Source of the DNA: Burkholderia puraquae
GTDB lineage: Bacteria > Pseudomonadota > Gammaproteobacteria > Burkholderiales > Burkholderiaceae
DNA length: 64,000 nt
Direction of reading: 5' to 3'
NCBI RefSeq assembly: GCF_002099195.1
Contig: NZ_NBYX01000007.1
Coordinates: forward strand, 62,001-126,000
The translations under genes and the position numbers were made by a program. The first letter of the stretch is position 1. Each line of letters begins with the position of its first letter. The notes below the pieces were generated by a model, which was given only the letters and a program-made list of their open reading frames with translations, did not search any database and was not told the DNA's origin. Shown piece by piece: positions 35,397 through 44,679 of this stretch.

Positions 35397-35897
35397 TCAG
35401 TCGACGACGGTCACGATATTGACGGTGCCTTGTTTGGCCATCTTTGCATACGGGCACAAGCGCTCCGCGGTTCGAACCATCTCTTCCGCGATGCTGCGAT
35501 CGATACCGGGCATCCGGACCCGGACATCGACGAGCAATGCATAGCCGCCGTCCATGGGGTCGCGGCCAAACGAAACCTGCACCTCCACGACCGTATCGGT
35601 GATCTCCATGTCGGCGCGTTTCTCGAGCAGGTTCAGCGCACCGTGGAAGCACGCGGCGAAGCCCGCCGCGAACAACTGCTCGGGATTGGTTCCGTTACCG
35701 GGCCCGCCGAACTCGGTGGGAAGGCGCAGATCGACAGCGAGATTTCCATCGTCGGAGCGGGCCACCCCGGATGCGCGGCCGTGCCCCGTCTCGCCACCAG
35801 TTACGGTGACAGTCGTTGTATACAGAGGCTGAAAATCCCGGCCCCGATACCGGTCGAGGAGGGAAAGCGGAGGGGCCTGCAGCTTCTTGTCATCCAT
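35397..35897 (-). CDS. Organic hydroperoxide resistance protein (Ohr/OsmC), second copy
   Basis: A 166-residue Ohr paralogue of the protein at 21043-21543, with the same length and the same two redox motifs: AAGFAACFHGALNLL and ERLCPYAKMAKQG. The two share long blocks such as YTTTVTVTGGE versus YTTTVTVSGGE and GHGRASGVARSDDG. It would reduce organic hydroperoxides. No OhrR-type MarR regulator lies next to it. Confidence 0.92.
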   Translation of the reverse strand: MDDKKLQAPPLSLLDRYRGRDFQPLYTTTVTVTGGETGHGRASGVARSDDGNLAVDLRLPTEFGGPGNGTNPEQLFAAGFAACFHGALNLLEKRADMEITDTVVEVQVSFGRDPMDGGYALLVDVRVRMPGIDRSIAEEMVRTAERLCPYAKMAKQGTVNIVTVVD

Positions 35898-36263
35898 GGT
35901 GCGTGCTCGAGTTCGACGACGCGCTCCGACCCTCGGTCATTCATTCGTCGAAGTGTCTTGCGGCGGGGGCTGCACCGCCCGGGCAGATGGCATCTTCAAG
36001 AAATCGGGTGGGGCGAACTATCGTATGATGAATGCGGCGTTCTTCCGGCGCAGCCCGATTGGGGTTTGTCGACGGGAGAAAGACGCCCCCATGCTAGAGG
36101 AGCGCGAACGGCGGCGGTATGTCCGTGCGGGGTGATTGTATGTTTCCCGTTGGACACCAATCCGGACTCGGGCACACTCTTCGCCGCCACGCATTCCCGC
36201 GCGTCACCCGGCGCCACCGGTTGCCGATTCGAAATGACGTACGCCGTTGCGGCGTGATGCGCG
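35898..36263. other. Intergenic region, no gene supported
   Basis: 366 bp between the second ohr gene and the MocR gene. Small plus-strand frames here (one codes for a basic 37-residue peptide ending RRRYVRAG) lack similarity I recognise. Confidence 0.5.
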
Positions 36264-37763
36264 TCAGCGGTCCAGGCAGGTCCGCAGTGTTTGTGCGAGG
36301 CGGCACGCTTCATCGGCATCGGCGATGTTCGCGAACCCGATGATGAGGCCGCGCGGCGTTTGCTGCGTGAGGCTGTTCGTATACCAGATCGAAAGCGGCA
36401 GGACCGCGAGCCCCGCGTCGCGGGCACGCGCCGCAACGGCGACGTCGTCGACTGGACCGCCAGGCCCCTCCGCGAACCGCACCGCGAACTGAATGCCGCC
36501 AGGCGGCAATTCGACGATGAGCCGCTCGCCGAACGCCTGCCGCAATGCGTGCACGATCAGCGTGCGGCGCTCGCCGTACAGCGCACGCATCCGCTTCAGA
36601 TGCCGGGCAAAGTGCCCCTGTTCGATGAAATCCGCCAGAGCCGCCTGCAAGAGCGTCGGCGAGCCGGCATTCATGCTGCATGCCACGCGTTCGACGCGCT
36701 CCACCGCGCGCTCCGGCACGACCGTGTACGCGAGCCGCAAGCCGGGGTACATCGCCTTGCTGAAGGTACTGCAATAGATCACGCGATCGCGCCGGTCGAG
36801 GCTCTTCAGCGCCTGCAGCGGGCGGCCGACATAGCGAAACTCGCTGTCGTAGTCGTCCTCGACGATCCAGCCCGACGTTTTCTCGGCCCAATCCAGCAGC
36901 GCAATACGCCGGGCGAGCGACAGCGTGTGCCCGAGCGGGCTCTGGTGCGACGGCGTCACCAGGGCGAAACGTGCCTGGGCGTCCAGTTGCATGCCGCGCT
37001 CGACGTCGATCCCTTCGGGGCCCACCGGCACCGGAACGAGTTGCACGCCGGTCTCGGAAAGGAAACTGCGCGCGAGCAGATAGCCGGGATCCTCGAACCA
37101 CACACGGTCGTTCGGACGCGCGAGGCTGCGCAGCACGAGTTCCAGCGTGGCGCGATAGCCGCTCGTGATGAATACCTGTTCCGGCATGCAGGTCACGCCG
37201 CGCGACAGCGCCAGATAGGTCGCGATGTGTTCGCGCAGCGGCCGGTAACCGGCCGGATTCGGGTAGCCCAATAGTGCGCGTTCGCCACTGCTCGCGCGCA
37301 GCGACACGAGCCGGTGCCAGACCTTGCGTGGAAACGCATCGAGCGCAGGGACGCCTGGTTGCAGCGGACGCGGCTCGCCGCTCATCGCGACGGCGATCGG
37401 CTGCGGACGCCGCGGTGGCTGATTGTCGCGCGACATGCCCGACGCGTGGAAGAGGTCGGCATCGTCGGCACGCTCGGGCGTTGGCCGCGTCACCGATTTC
37501 GGCAGCGACGGCGACACGAACGTGCCTGCCGCGCCGCGCATTTGCAGGTATCCCTCGTCGACCAGGATCGTGTAAGCCTGTTCGACGGTGCCGCGCGCGG
37601 TGTTCAGTTGCGTCGCGAGGCCGCGTAGTGCGGGCACCCGGTCGCCGGGACGCAGATGACCCGCGGCGATCGCGGTTCTGAACCGCTCGCAAATCTGCAG
37701 ATAGATCGGCAACTGTTGTTGCCGGTCGATCTCGATGGTTAGTGGGGGCGTTTGCTCAGGCAT
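36264..37763 (-). CDS. MocR/PdxR-family transcriptional regulator (GntR-aminotransferase)
   Basis: A 499-residue regulator. Residues about 10-80 are a GntR winged helix (PIYLQICERFRTAIAAGHLRPGDRVPALRGLA), and residues about 130-490 are a fold-type I aminotransferase domain that binds PLP, with the Schiff-base Lys in YCSTFSKAMYPGLRLAY and the Asp in IVEDDYDSEF. MocR proteins usually control a divergent neighbour, here the NmrA-like gene. The start is the ATG at 37763; a GTG directly before it (37766) is also possible. A GATTCTT direct repeat lies in the shared promoter region. Confidence 0.9.
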   Translation of the reverse strand: MPEQTPPLTIEIDRQQQLPIYLQICERFRTAIAAGHLRPGDRVPALRGLATQLNTARGTVEQAYTILVDEGYLQMRGAAGTFVSPSLPKSVTRPTPERADDADLFHASGMSRDNQPPRRPQPIAVAMSGEPRPLQPGVPALDAFPRKVWHRLVSLRASSGERALLGYPNPAGYRPLREHIATYLALSRGVTCMPEQVFITSGYRATLELVLRSLARPNDRVWFEDPGYLLARSFLSETGVQLVPVPVGPEGIDVERGMQLDAQARFALVTPSHQSPLGHTLSLARRIALLDWAEKTSGWIVEDDYDSEFRYVGRPLQALKSLDRRDRVIYCSTFSKAMYPGLRLAYTVVPERAVERVERVACSMNAGSPTLLQAALADFIEQGHFARHLKRMRALYGERRTLIVHALRQAFGERLIVELPPGGIQFAVRFAEGPGGPVDDVAVAARARDAGLAVLPLSIWYTNSLTQQTPRGLIIGFANIADADEACRLAQTLRTCLDR

Positions 37764-37816
37764 CACGGTCTCGTGGGTAACGGAGAGCGGACAGGGCTTG
37801 GATCAGTCCGATCGAC

Positions 37817-37850
37817 GATTCTTGGCACTTATGGATAGGACATGATTCTT
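37817..37850. promoter_or_regulatory. Direct repeat GATTCTT-N20-GATTCTT, candidate MocR site
   Basis: Two GATTCTT copies start 27 bp apart in the 195-bp region shared by the MocR gene and the divergent NmrA-like gene. MocR/PdxR regulators are known to bind direct repeats; assigning this one is an inference. Confidence 0.35.
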
Positions 37851-37958
37851 CCACAATTGCGCCACGTGATGCGACGGCCATCGCTGCCTGCATCGGATCC
37901 GGCACTTTTCACGGCCGCGTCGCATTCCCATCACACCCATTCGTCAGGAGATTTTGCG

Positions 37959-38702
37959 ATGAAGATCGTTGTCATCGGCGGTTCGGGCCTGATCGGCTCG
38001 CGTGTCGTCACGCTGCTCACCGAAGCCGGCCACCAGGCGCTGGCCGCCTCGCCACGCACCGGCGTCAATACCATCACGGGCGAAGGCCTGACCGACGCAT
38101 TGACGGGCGCGGACGTCGTCGTGGACGTGGCGAATGCGCCGTCGTGGGAACCGCAGGCGGTACTGGACTTCTTCCGCACGTCGACACGCAATCTCGGCAA
38201 GGTCGAAGTGGCCGCGGGCGTGCGCCATCACGTCGCGCTGTCGATCGTCGGTTGCGACCGGATGCCGGAGAACGGCTATTTCCTGGCCAAGGTCGCGCAG
38301 GAACAGGCGATCGAAGTGGCGGGCGTGCCGTACACGATCGTGCGCGCGACGCAGTTCATGGAATTCATCGGCGGCATCGCGGATTTCGGCACGCAAGACG
38401 GCACGGTCCGCATCGGCGACGGCCTGTTTCAGCCGATCGCCGCGGAAGACGTGTCGGCGCTCGTCGCGCAGGCCGCGCTCGCCGGGCCGCAGAACGGCAC
38501 GGTCGAGATCGCGGGCCCGGATCGCGCACCGTTCGCGGAGATCGTCGCGCGGTATCTGAAGTCGGTCGGCGATACGCGTACGGTGGTGACCGATCGCGAC
38601 GCCCGTTACTACGGCGGCCGCGTCGAGGAGAAATCACTGGTGCCGCTCGGCGATGCGCGACTCGGCCGCATCGGTCTCGACCAGTGGCTCGCACGGAGCT
38701 GA
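37959..38702 (+). CDS. NmrA-like NAD(P)-binding protein (atypical SDR)
   Basis: A 247-residue atypical SDR: MKIVVIGGSGLIGSRVV is the Rossmann nucleotide motif (GGSGLIG), followed by VVDVANAPSWEPQAVLDFF and GVRHHVALSIVGCDRMPENGYFLAK. The usual YxxxK is modified (Y-FLAK), as in NmrA/NAD(P)H-binding reductases. CAGGAG lies 8 nt before the ATG. It is divergent from the MocR regulator and is probably its target; a LysR gene follows in the same direction after 64 bp. Confidence 0.88.
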   Translation: MKIVVIGGSGLIGSRVVTLLTEAGHQALAASPRTGVNTITGEGLTDALTGADVVVDVANAPSWEPQAVLDFFRTSTRNLGKVEVAAGVRHHVALSIVGCDRMPENGYFLAKVAQEQAIEVAGVPYTIVRATQFMEFIGGIADFGTQDGTVRIGDGLFQPIAAEDVSALVAQAALAGPQNGTVEIAGPDRAPFAEIVARYLKSVGDTRTVVTDRDARYYGGRVEEKSLVPLGDARLGRIGLDQWLARS

Positions 38703-38766
38703 TTCGCGTTCGCACGTATAGCGGTTCGTTGGCGCATGCCGGAGACGGGCAATCGGAGTGAGCGAC

Positions 38767-39822
38767 ATGTCTGAGGAAGCGGAAATGAATCAATCGGATA
38801 CAGCGGAGCACGGTGCTCGTCGCGACTTGGCCAGTCGTGCCGATGCACTCTCGGCGAGCTTCGGTGCGAGCTACGCGGGGATTCTTGCGTTCGTCGCGGT
38901 GGCGAGCGAAGGCAGTTTCACAAAAGCCGCCGAGCTTCTCGGCGTTGGCCGGCCCGCCGTCAGTCGGAACGTCCAGAAGCTCGAGGCGCAGTTGAGTACG
39001 CGGCTGTTTCAGCGCACCACGCGCATGACCGAGCTCACGTGCGAGGGTCAGCGGTTCTTCGAGAACTGCAACCAGGGCGTCGCGCAGATCGTTGAGGCAA
39101 TGAACGACATGCTGGAACTGCGGCAGGGGCCGCCGCGAGGCCTGATCCGTATCAGTTCAGCGGTGGGGTTCGGCCGGAAAATCGTCGCGCCGTTGCTGGA
39201 AACGTTTGCGCAGGCGTACCCCGACATCGTCTTCGATCTATTGCTCGACGACCGGCCAATCGACTTGGTGTCGGAACGGATCGACGTGGCGTTCCGCAAT
39301 GGCCGCATCGAGGACTCCAGCATCATTGCGCGACAACTGATTCCGATGCAGATGGCGCTTTGCGCGGCGCCGTCGTACGTGGCAAGGCATGGGCTCCCGC
39401 AGAACCTGGAGGATCTCGACCGGCACGAGTGCATCAACTTCCGTTTTGCCAGCGGCCGCGTATTCGAATGGGAATTCAACGTCGATGGCCGAGTACAAAA
39501 ATACTTGCCGACGTCCCGCCTGACGTTCAATGACGCTGATCTGGTGTTGCAGGCGGTTCTACACGGATCGGGTATCGCGCAGATGGCGGGCTATCAGGTT
39601 CGCGACCACCTCGCATCGAACGAGCTTGTTGTCGCGCTGGCAAAGCATGTGCCGGAAGATCGCGGCCACTATATCTGCTATCTCAGTCGGCAACATCTGC
39701 CGACGCGCATTCGTATCTTCGTCGACTTCATGACTGAGCAGATACGCGCACTTGACCTGAACTGCATGACCCGGTTCAACCCGGATGTCACGGATGCATC
39801 ATCGCCGGGATTAGCTGCTTGA
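38767..39822 (+). CDS. LysR-family transcriptional regulator
   Basis: A 351-residue LTTR with a longer than usual N-terminus (about 35 residues) before the winged helix: ILAFVAVASEGSFTKAAELLGVGRPAVSRNVQKLE is the helix-turn-helix region (residues about 38-72). The effector-binding domain follows from about residue 120. The start is ambiguous: the ATG at 38767 has GGAG 9 nt upstream, while the ATG at 38785 follows AGGAAG and would give a more standard length. It may control the NmrA-like gene upstream or a distant target. Confidence 0.88.
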   Translation: MSEEAEMNQSDTAEHGARRDLASRADALSASFGASYAGILAFVAVASEGSFTKAAELLGVGRPAVSRNVQKLEAQLSTRLFQRTTRMTELTCEGQRFFENCNQGVAQIVEAMNDMLELRQGPPRGLIRISSAVGFGRKIVAPLLETFAQAYPDIVFDLLLDDRPIDLVSERIDVAFRNGRIEDSSIIARQLIPMQMALCAAPSYVARHGLPQNLEDLDRHECINFRFASGRVFEWEFNVDGRVQKYLPTSRLTFNDADLVLQAVLHGSGIAQMAGYQVRDHLASNELVVALAKHVPEDRGHYICYLSRQHLPTRIRIFVDFMTEQIRALDLNCMTRFNPDVTDASSPGLAA

Positions 39823-40495
39823 AGGATCCAGGAAGGAAGACGTTGAGGGCGCGCGATTAATCTGTCGAGCATCGGGTACGGGTGAGCAGGCGAAAGTTGA
39901 GACCGTGTCAGGCACCTGATCTTGGTGACTTTCTGATTCGTTGGCGAGTCGATGAGTTTGCGCGGGTACCCGATGAAACGATCACTAGTGTTTAGGAATT
40001 CCAAGTAATTTGACATAAGCTAAATTATCGATAAATTAGGGTCGGGTCAAATATCTAGGCAAGCTCGATCCGATCCGATTGGGCACGGCCTGCTCGTTCG
40101 CGGGAGCAACTGCGATCCGCCAGAAACAACAGAACCCGCCCCCTTCAAATGTCACACCCGGATTCAGATGTCCACCTTCCAGCCATTTAAAAATGTCCGG
40201 TTTCAAGGTTGGTTTTGCTACTTGTGTTTCCCCGTTTTGACCGTTACGCAGTGTCGAAGGTCGTAGCCTTTGGCGGATAAGGAAAACGTGGAAATTGACG
40301 ATGCGCTTGCACACGGTGCCGCTAGCGCGTGTCGGACATACACGGGGCTTTGGGACCTTGGTCCGCGAAAATCTCCCCGCCCTTATCGGACGTTGGAGCG
40401 GACCGAGCGGGCCTGCATGAAGACGTAGCGCGAGAACGCTGTTCTCGGGGTGTCGGTTTCCGCCGAATCCTGAGCCGGAACGGGCTGCGCCCCGC
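39823..40495. other. 673-bp non-coding stretch with an AT-rich patch
   Basis: No gene is convincing here. Two minus-strand open frames (39678-40016 and 40036-40314) have no recognisable product or binding site. The patch around 40000-40050 is far more AT-rich than its surroundings and contains AAGTAATTTGACA (40003-40015), which recurs exactly at 45617-45629; TTGACA within it could be a -35 box. The stretch may be a scar of an old insertion. Confidence 0.5.
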
Positions 40496-41242
40496 TCACG
40501 CGTGCGGCGACGGGGCCGCGTCGTCTGCCAGCGTGCCGAGCGGCACGAAAATGTAGCCCTTCCCGCGCACGGTGCGGATGTATCGATAATCGCCGACCGC
40601 CTGCTCGACCAGGTTGCGCAGCCGGAAGATCAGCACGTCGAGCCCGCGCTCGGAGCGCCCGGCCGCGCTCAGCCCCAGGAGCGCGAGAATCTCCGCGCGC
40701 GACAGGACGCGCATCGGCTGCGAGATGAACAGCGCGAGAAGCGCGAATTCGCTGGCACGCAACCCGAGGTCGTGTCCCGCGCGGGTGGCGCGCCGCGTGA
40801 CGAAATTCACCTCGATGTCGCCGAATGCGTAGGATTCGGGGCTCACCGGCCCGCACACCGACGCGGGACGGTGCGGCGCGTAGCGGCGCATCGCGCTGCG
40901 CACGCGTGCGATCAGTTCCATCGGGTCGAAGGGCTCCACCAGATAGTCGTCCGCGCCGATCTCGAGCGCAACGACCTTGTCGACCACCTGCGCGTCGCGG
41001 CTGATCACGATCACCGGCATGTCGTGACCGGCGCGCCGCAGCGCACCGAGCGCCATGTAGAACGTCGTGGTCGGCCGTTCGACCCGCATCACGATCAGGG
41101 TGGGCGGCGTGGCCGTCACGTGCGCCAGCAGCAGCGACACGTCGTCGAGCGCCGACGTAGCGATTTGGCAGCCGCGCAGGGGCGCGCGGATCCGGTCGCG
41201 CATGCGCGGATCGGGCTCTACGACGAGAACGTGGGTGGCCAT
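40496..41242 (-). CDS. OmpR-family regulator with a degenerate (Asp-less) receiver
   Basis: A 248-residue two-domain protein: a CheY-like receiver (1-115) and an OmpR/PhoB winged helix (about 135-235, ending YRYIRTVRGKGYIFVP). The receiver keeps the N-terminal acidic pocket (VVEPDPRMRD), but the strand that normally ends in the phosphorylated Asp reads TLIVMRVERP, with Arg at that place, and the conserved Lys is Glu (ADDYLVEPF). It cannot be switched by ordinary phosphorylation. No histidine kinase gene is adjacent. The ATG at 41242 was chosen; the frame opens earlier. Confidence 0.85.
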   Translation of the reverse strand: MATHVLVVEPDPRMRDRIRAPLRGCQIATSALDDVSLLLAHVTATPPTLIVMRVERPTTTFYMALGALRRAGHDMPVIVISRDAQVVDKVVALEIGADDYLVEPFDPMELIARVRSAMRRYAPHRPASVCGPVSPESYAFGDIEVNFVTRRATRAGHDLGLRASEFALLALFISQPMRVLSRAEILALLGLSAAGRSERGLDVLIFRLRNLVEQAVGDYRYIRTVRGKGYIFVPLGTLADDAAPSPHA

Positions 41243-41359
41243 GGAAAATCGTCCAGCACGACGGCCCGCGCGGCGTATCGCGACGTCACGACGCCCCCCC
41301 TTCCGGCCGGAGCGGCCGGGCGCGGCCAGCACGTACCCGCGGGCATGCGGCGCAGACAA

Positions 41360-42097
41360 CTACACATGCATGCAGCAATCGAGACTCGTCAATAAGTAGC
41401 TCAGGCTCTTGCGGATCGACGCCTCGACGTCCCGCACGTCGCGGGCCTCGGGCGACTGGCCGAGCAGCGTCGCGACGATGTCGAGCGCTTCCCATGGATG
41501 CCGGTCGTCGTAGTCGGCATGCAGTTTGAGCCAGCGCATCGCGCGATGCCGCACGGCCGGGTCGAACTGCCGTTCATACGGCGATGCGCACAGCAACGCA
41601 CTCCACTCGCCGGTCACGCCTTCGATCGCATAGTTGGTCGCTGCGATGCTCGGCGCGAGCGCGTCGGTGCTGCTGCTTTTCCAGCACCAGTGGCTCAGCG
41701 CGAATCCAGCCAGCGGCGCATCGCCGCGCAGCAGCATGTCGATCGTCACGCCCGATTCCGCAGCCCAGTTGGCCCAGTGATCGACGTGGTTCTGTTCGAC
41801 GCGGATATTGCGGATCAGATAGCGCCGCGCCTTCTCGTCGCCGCGCGATCGATAGGCAGCGGTCTTCACCAGGTTCATCGCCATGTATTCCGGAAACTGG
41901 CTGACCACCGCCCAGCCGGTCACGAAGAACGCGCGCAGTTGCGACGCGCGCAGCGTCCCGCCGCTCATCGCCGCGAACACGGGATGCGCACGGACACGAG
42001 CCTTCAGCTCGTCGGTCGCGCCGACCACGTCGCGCAGCCAGGCCGGGTAGCTCGTCAGATCCATCAGGTCGCCGGTCAGTTCAAATGGAGCACTCAT
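41360..42097 (-). CDS. TenA/PqqC-fold (haem-oxygenase-like) protein
   Basis: A 245-residue all-helical protein of the TenA/PqqC/iron-containing redox enzyme superfamily. Features are FFVTGWAVVSQFPEYMAMNLVK, the conserved NIRVEQNHVDHWANWA, and a later helix LKLHADYDDRHPWEALDIV with His/Asp/Glu that can bind metal. The sequence alone does not fix the reaction; members include thiaminase II, PqqC and di-iron oxidases that act on fatty acids or amino acids. GAGGAAC precedes the ATG at 42097. It follows the GGDEF-EAL gene by 20 bp. Confidence 0.75.
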   Translation of the reverse strand: MSAPFELTGDLMDLTSYPAWLRDVVGATDELKARVRAHPVFAAMSGGTLRASQLRAFFVTGWAVVSQFPEYMAMNLVKTAAYRSRGDEKARRYLIRNIRVEQNHVDHWANWAAESGVTIDMLLRGDAPLAGFALSHWCWKSSSTDALAPSIAATNYAIEGVTGEWSALLCASPYERQFDPAVRHRAMRWLKLHADYDDRHPWEALDIVATLLGQSPEARDVRDVEASIRKSLSYLLTSLDCCMHV

Positions 42098-42117
42098 GCG
42101 TTCGTTCCTCGCTTGGT

Positions 42118-44517
42118 TCAATGGAATCCCCCTTCCTGCCAGGGTGCGGGGCGGCTGAAGTAATAGCCCTGGCAATAGTCGACGCCCAGCGCGCGAAGCA
42201 TCTCGGCCGTCTCCGCGTCCTCGACGTGCTCGGCAACGGTGCGGTACTGCATCACGTGTGCAATGTCGTTGATGGCGGACGCGATGCCGCGCTTGATGCT
42301 GTCGGACGTCATGGTCGCCACGAGGCCGCCGTCGATCTTCAGGTAGTCGATCGGCAACTGGCGCAGATACGAGAACGACGACATGCCGGCGCCGAAGTCG
42401 TCGAGCGCGAAGCGGCAGCCGAGGTCGCGCAGCTCGTACATGAAACGCGACGCGACCTCCAGGTTGCGGACCGCGCTCGTCTCCGTGATTTCGAAGCACA
42501 GCAGCGCCGGGTCCAGCCCCGACGCCAACAGCTCGGCGATCGCGAACTCCACGAAGCGCTCGTCGGTGATCGACATCGCCGACAGGTTCACGTTGTATTC
42601 GACGTACTGGCGCCGTTCGAGCCGCGCGAGACGCCGGATCACGGTACTCACGACCCAGCGGTCGATCATCGTCATGTGACCGTAGCGCTCGGCGGCCGGC
42701 AGAAAGACCGGCGAGATCAGCTTGCCGTCGGCGTCCGGGATGCGCAGCAGGATCTCCACGCGCTCCTGCGCGCCGTGCGCCGGCTGGATCGGCACGATGC
42801 GTTGCGCATATAACTGGAACGAATTCGTTTCGAGCGCCGTCTTCACGCGGCGGCTCCACTGCATGTGATACGCCTGGCGTCCCGAGTTCATGTCGCGCGA
42901 ATCCGAGACGTGCACGCGGTTGCGGCCGCGGTCCTTCGCGATGTAACACGCGATGTCGGCCATATGCATCGCCTTCTCGACGCTCTCGGGCCGACAGGCG
43001 AGATCCAGCACGCCGATGCTCACGCTGATCTTGAACGGCTCGCCTTCCCACAGGAACGTGAAATCCTCGAGATACGCCCGGATGCGCTCCGCCTTGCCGT
43101 CGTCCGGCGGCCCGTTGCGGCGGGCCGGCAACAGGATGCCGAATTCGTCGCCGCCCAGCCGGCCGAACACATCGTCGTCCTCGAGGCAGCGCGCGAACAC
43201 CGCGGTCGCGTCGCGCAGCAGCGCATCGCCGGCCGCGTGCCCGCACACGTCGTTGACTTCCTTGAATCCGTCCAGGTCGAGAACCATCAACATCCCGCCG
43301 CCGCGGTGCGTCAGCGCGTCGCCCAGGCGCTGCTCGAACGCCGTGCGATTGATAAGGCCGGTCAGCGCATCGTGCGACGCCTGCCAGGTCAGCTTCTCGA
43401 TCAACTGGTATTCGCGCGTCATGTCGCGCAGGATCAGCACGTAACCGACGCAACGGCCCGCGGTATTGTCCATCCTGGACAGCGACGCGCGCACCGGCAC
43501 CGCCGAGCCGCACACGCGGATCAGGTCGAGATCGCGGGTGAACGTGTGATCGCCGCTGTTGCTGAGCGACGCGAGCAGCTTGATCGACATGCCGGTCGAC
43601 GTATCGATCAGATCGAGGACGTCGTTGATCGGCTTGCCGACACACAGCCGCGACGGCGCGCCGAGCAACTGCTCGGCCGCCGGATTGACGGTCTCGATGC
43701 TGCGCGTGAGGCCGATCGTGACGATCGCGTCGGCCACCGAGCGCAGCGCCGCTTCCGCGAACGCCTGGCTACGGTCCAGCTCGGTCTGCATCGACGCCTG
43801 CTGGCGCTGCGCGCGGCTCGCCCATCGCACCGACAGCAGAACGATCAACAGCGAGGCCGCGACGTACGACAGGAACAGCAGGATGACGGCCGAGCGGAAT
43901 TCGGCGCTCAGTTCGTCGGAGAAGCGCTTCGGCAGCGGCTCGATGTGCAAGTTGAAGTCCCAGATCGCGCGGTTCAGGCGGCTCGTGCGCCGGACGTCGT
44001 CCGCATGCACGGACTCGCGCAACGCGTTGGCGATCGCGCGCAGGTTGACCAGTTGCCGGTCCGCGTCCTCCCAGTATTGCAACGCGGCGTTCAGGCGCGC
44101 GAAGCTGCTCAGGATCGGATAGAACCACACCACCGCCACCGCATCGACGGGATTGATGCCCGCCTCGATCAGCGCCTGGCGCGCCGCGCGGTGGTCCGGC
44201 GGCACGCTGATCATCGCGCGGCGGGCGACGCCGAGAAACGTGAGGGTCCGGTCAACCGTCAGGTAATCGTCGAACAGCTTTTCGTCACCGGTCTGTCCGT
44301 AGCGGGTCAGCAGGATGATCTCGTCCTTCTGCGCCTTCGACCAGCTGCTTTCGCCGCCGACGTACACGCGCAGCGACATGATCACGATCAGGCTGACGGC
44401 GACGAACCCGGCCAGCGCGACGATCACGACGACGATCGGCAGGATGCCGAGCGCCGGACTCCATGGCCACACGTGAAACGAGCTGCGCTGACTCTGGCGC
44501 TTCGAAATGTTTTCCAT
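42118..44517 (-). CDS. Membrane-bound PAS-GGDEF-EAL cyclic-di-GMP protein
   Basis: A 799-residue signalling protein. Two transmembrane helices (GILPIVVVIVALAGFVAVSL and VILLFLSYVAASLLIVLLSV) flank a periplasmic helical sensor of about 180 residues; then come a PAS domain (SVADAIVTIGLTRSIETVNP), a GGDEF domain with intact RLGGDEF, and an EAL-type domain in which EAL reads EIL (RVEILLRI) but NLSAMS, EITET and DDFGAG are kept. The inhibitory RxxD site before GGDEF is absent. It may make c-di-GMP, break it down, or both. The ATG at 44517 gives the best N-terminus; an upstream extension to 44661 is open. Confidence 0.9.
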   Translation of the reverse strand: MENISKRQSQRSSFHVWPWSPALGILPIVVVIVALAGFVAVSLIVIMSLRVYVGGESSWSKAQKDEIILLTRYGQTGDEKLFDDYLTVDRTLTFLGVARRAMISVPPDHRAARQALIEAGINPVDAVAVVWFYPILSSFARLNAALQYWEDADRQLVNLRAIANALRESVHADDVRRTSRLNRAIWDFNLHIEPLPKRFSDELSAEFRSAVILLFLSYVAASLLIVLLSVRWASRAQRQQASMQTELDRSQAFAEAALRSVADAIVTIGLTRSIETVNPAAEQLLGAPSRLCVGKPINDVLDLIDTSTGMSIKLLASLSNSGDHTFTRDLDLIRVCGSAVPVRASLSRMDNTAGRCVGYVLILRDMTREYQLIEKLTWQASHDALTGLINRTAFEQRLGDALTHRGGGMLMVLDLDGFKEVNDVCGHAAGDALLRDATAVFARCLEDDDVFGRLGGDEFGILLPARRNGPPDDGKAERIRAYLEDFTFLWEGEPFKISVSIGVLDLACRPESVEKAMHMADIACYIAKDRGRNRVHVSDSRDMNSGRQAYHMQWSRRVKTALETNSFQLYAQRIVPIQPAHGAQERVEILLRIPDADGKLISPVFLPAAERYGHMTMIDRWVVSTVIRRLARLERRQYVEYNVNLSAMSITDERFVEFAIAELLASGLDPALLCFEITETSAVRNLEVASRFMYELRDLGCRFALDDFGAGMSSFSYLRQLPIDYLKIDGGLVATMTSDSIKRGIASAINDIAHVMQYRTVAEHVEDAETAEMLRALGVDYCQGYYFSRPAPWQEGGFH

Positions 44518-44679
44518 ACCCGATTGACTGCTTTTCTGATTCTTCTCGATGCCGCCGGCCAGCCGCGTCGCGACGCGTCTTGCGTTCGGACCTCTCCCCT
44601 TCCATGCGCGCGACGCGCCGGCGCTCATGCAGTCGCGGCGGCACGCCGGTGCCGGCCGCACGGCAGGATGCTCAGGCCA

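Noticed and set aside
39678..40314. Two minus-strand frames after the LysR gene as transposase remnants
   Set aside because: No transposase motif, terminal inverted repeats or target duplication could be seen; recorded only as an AT-rich gap.
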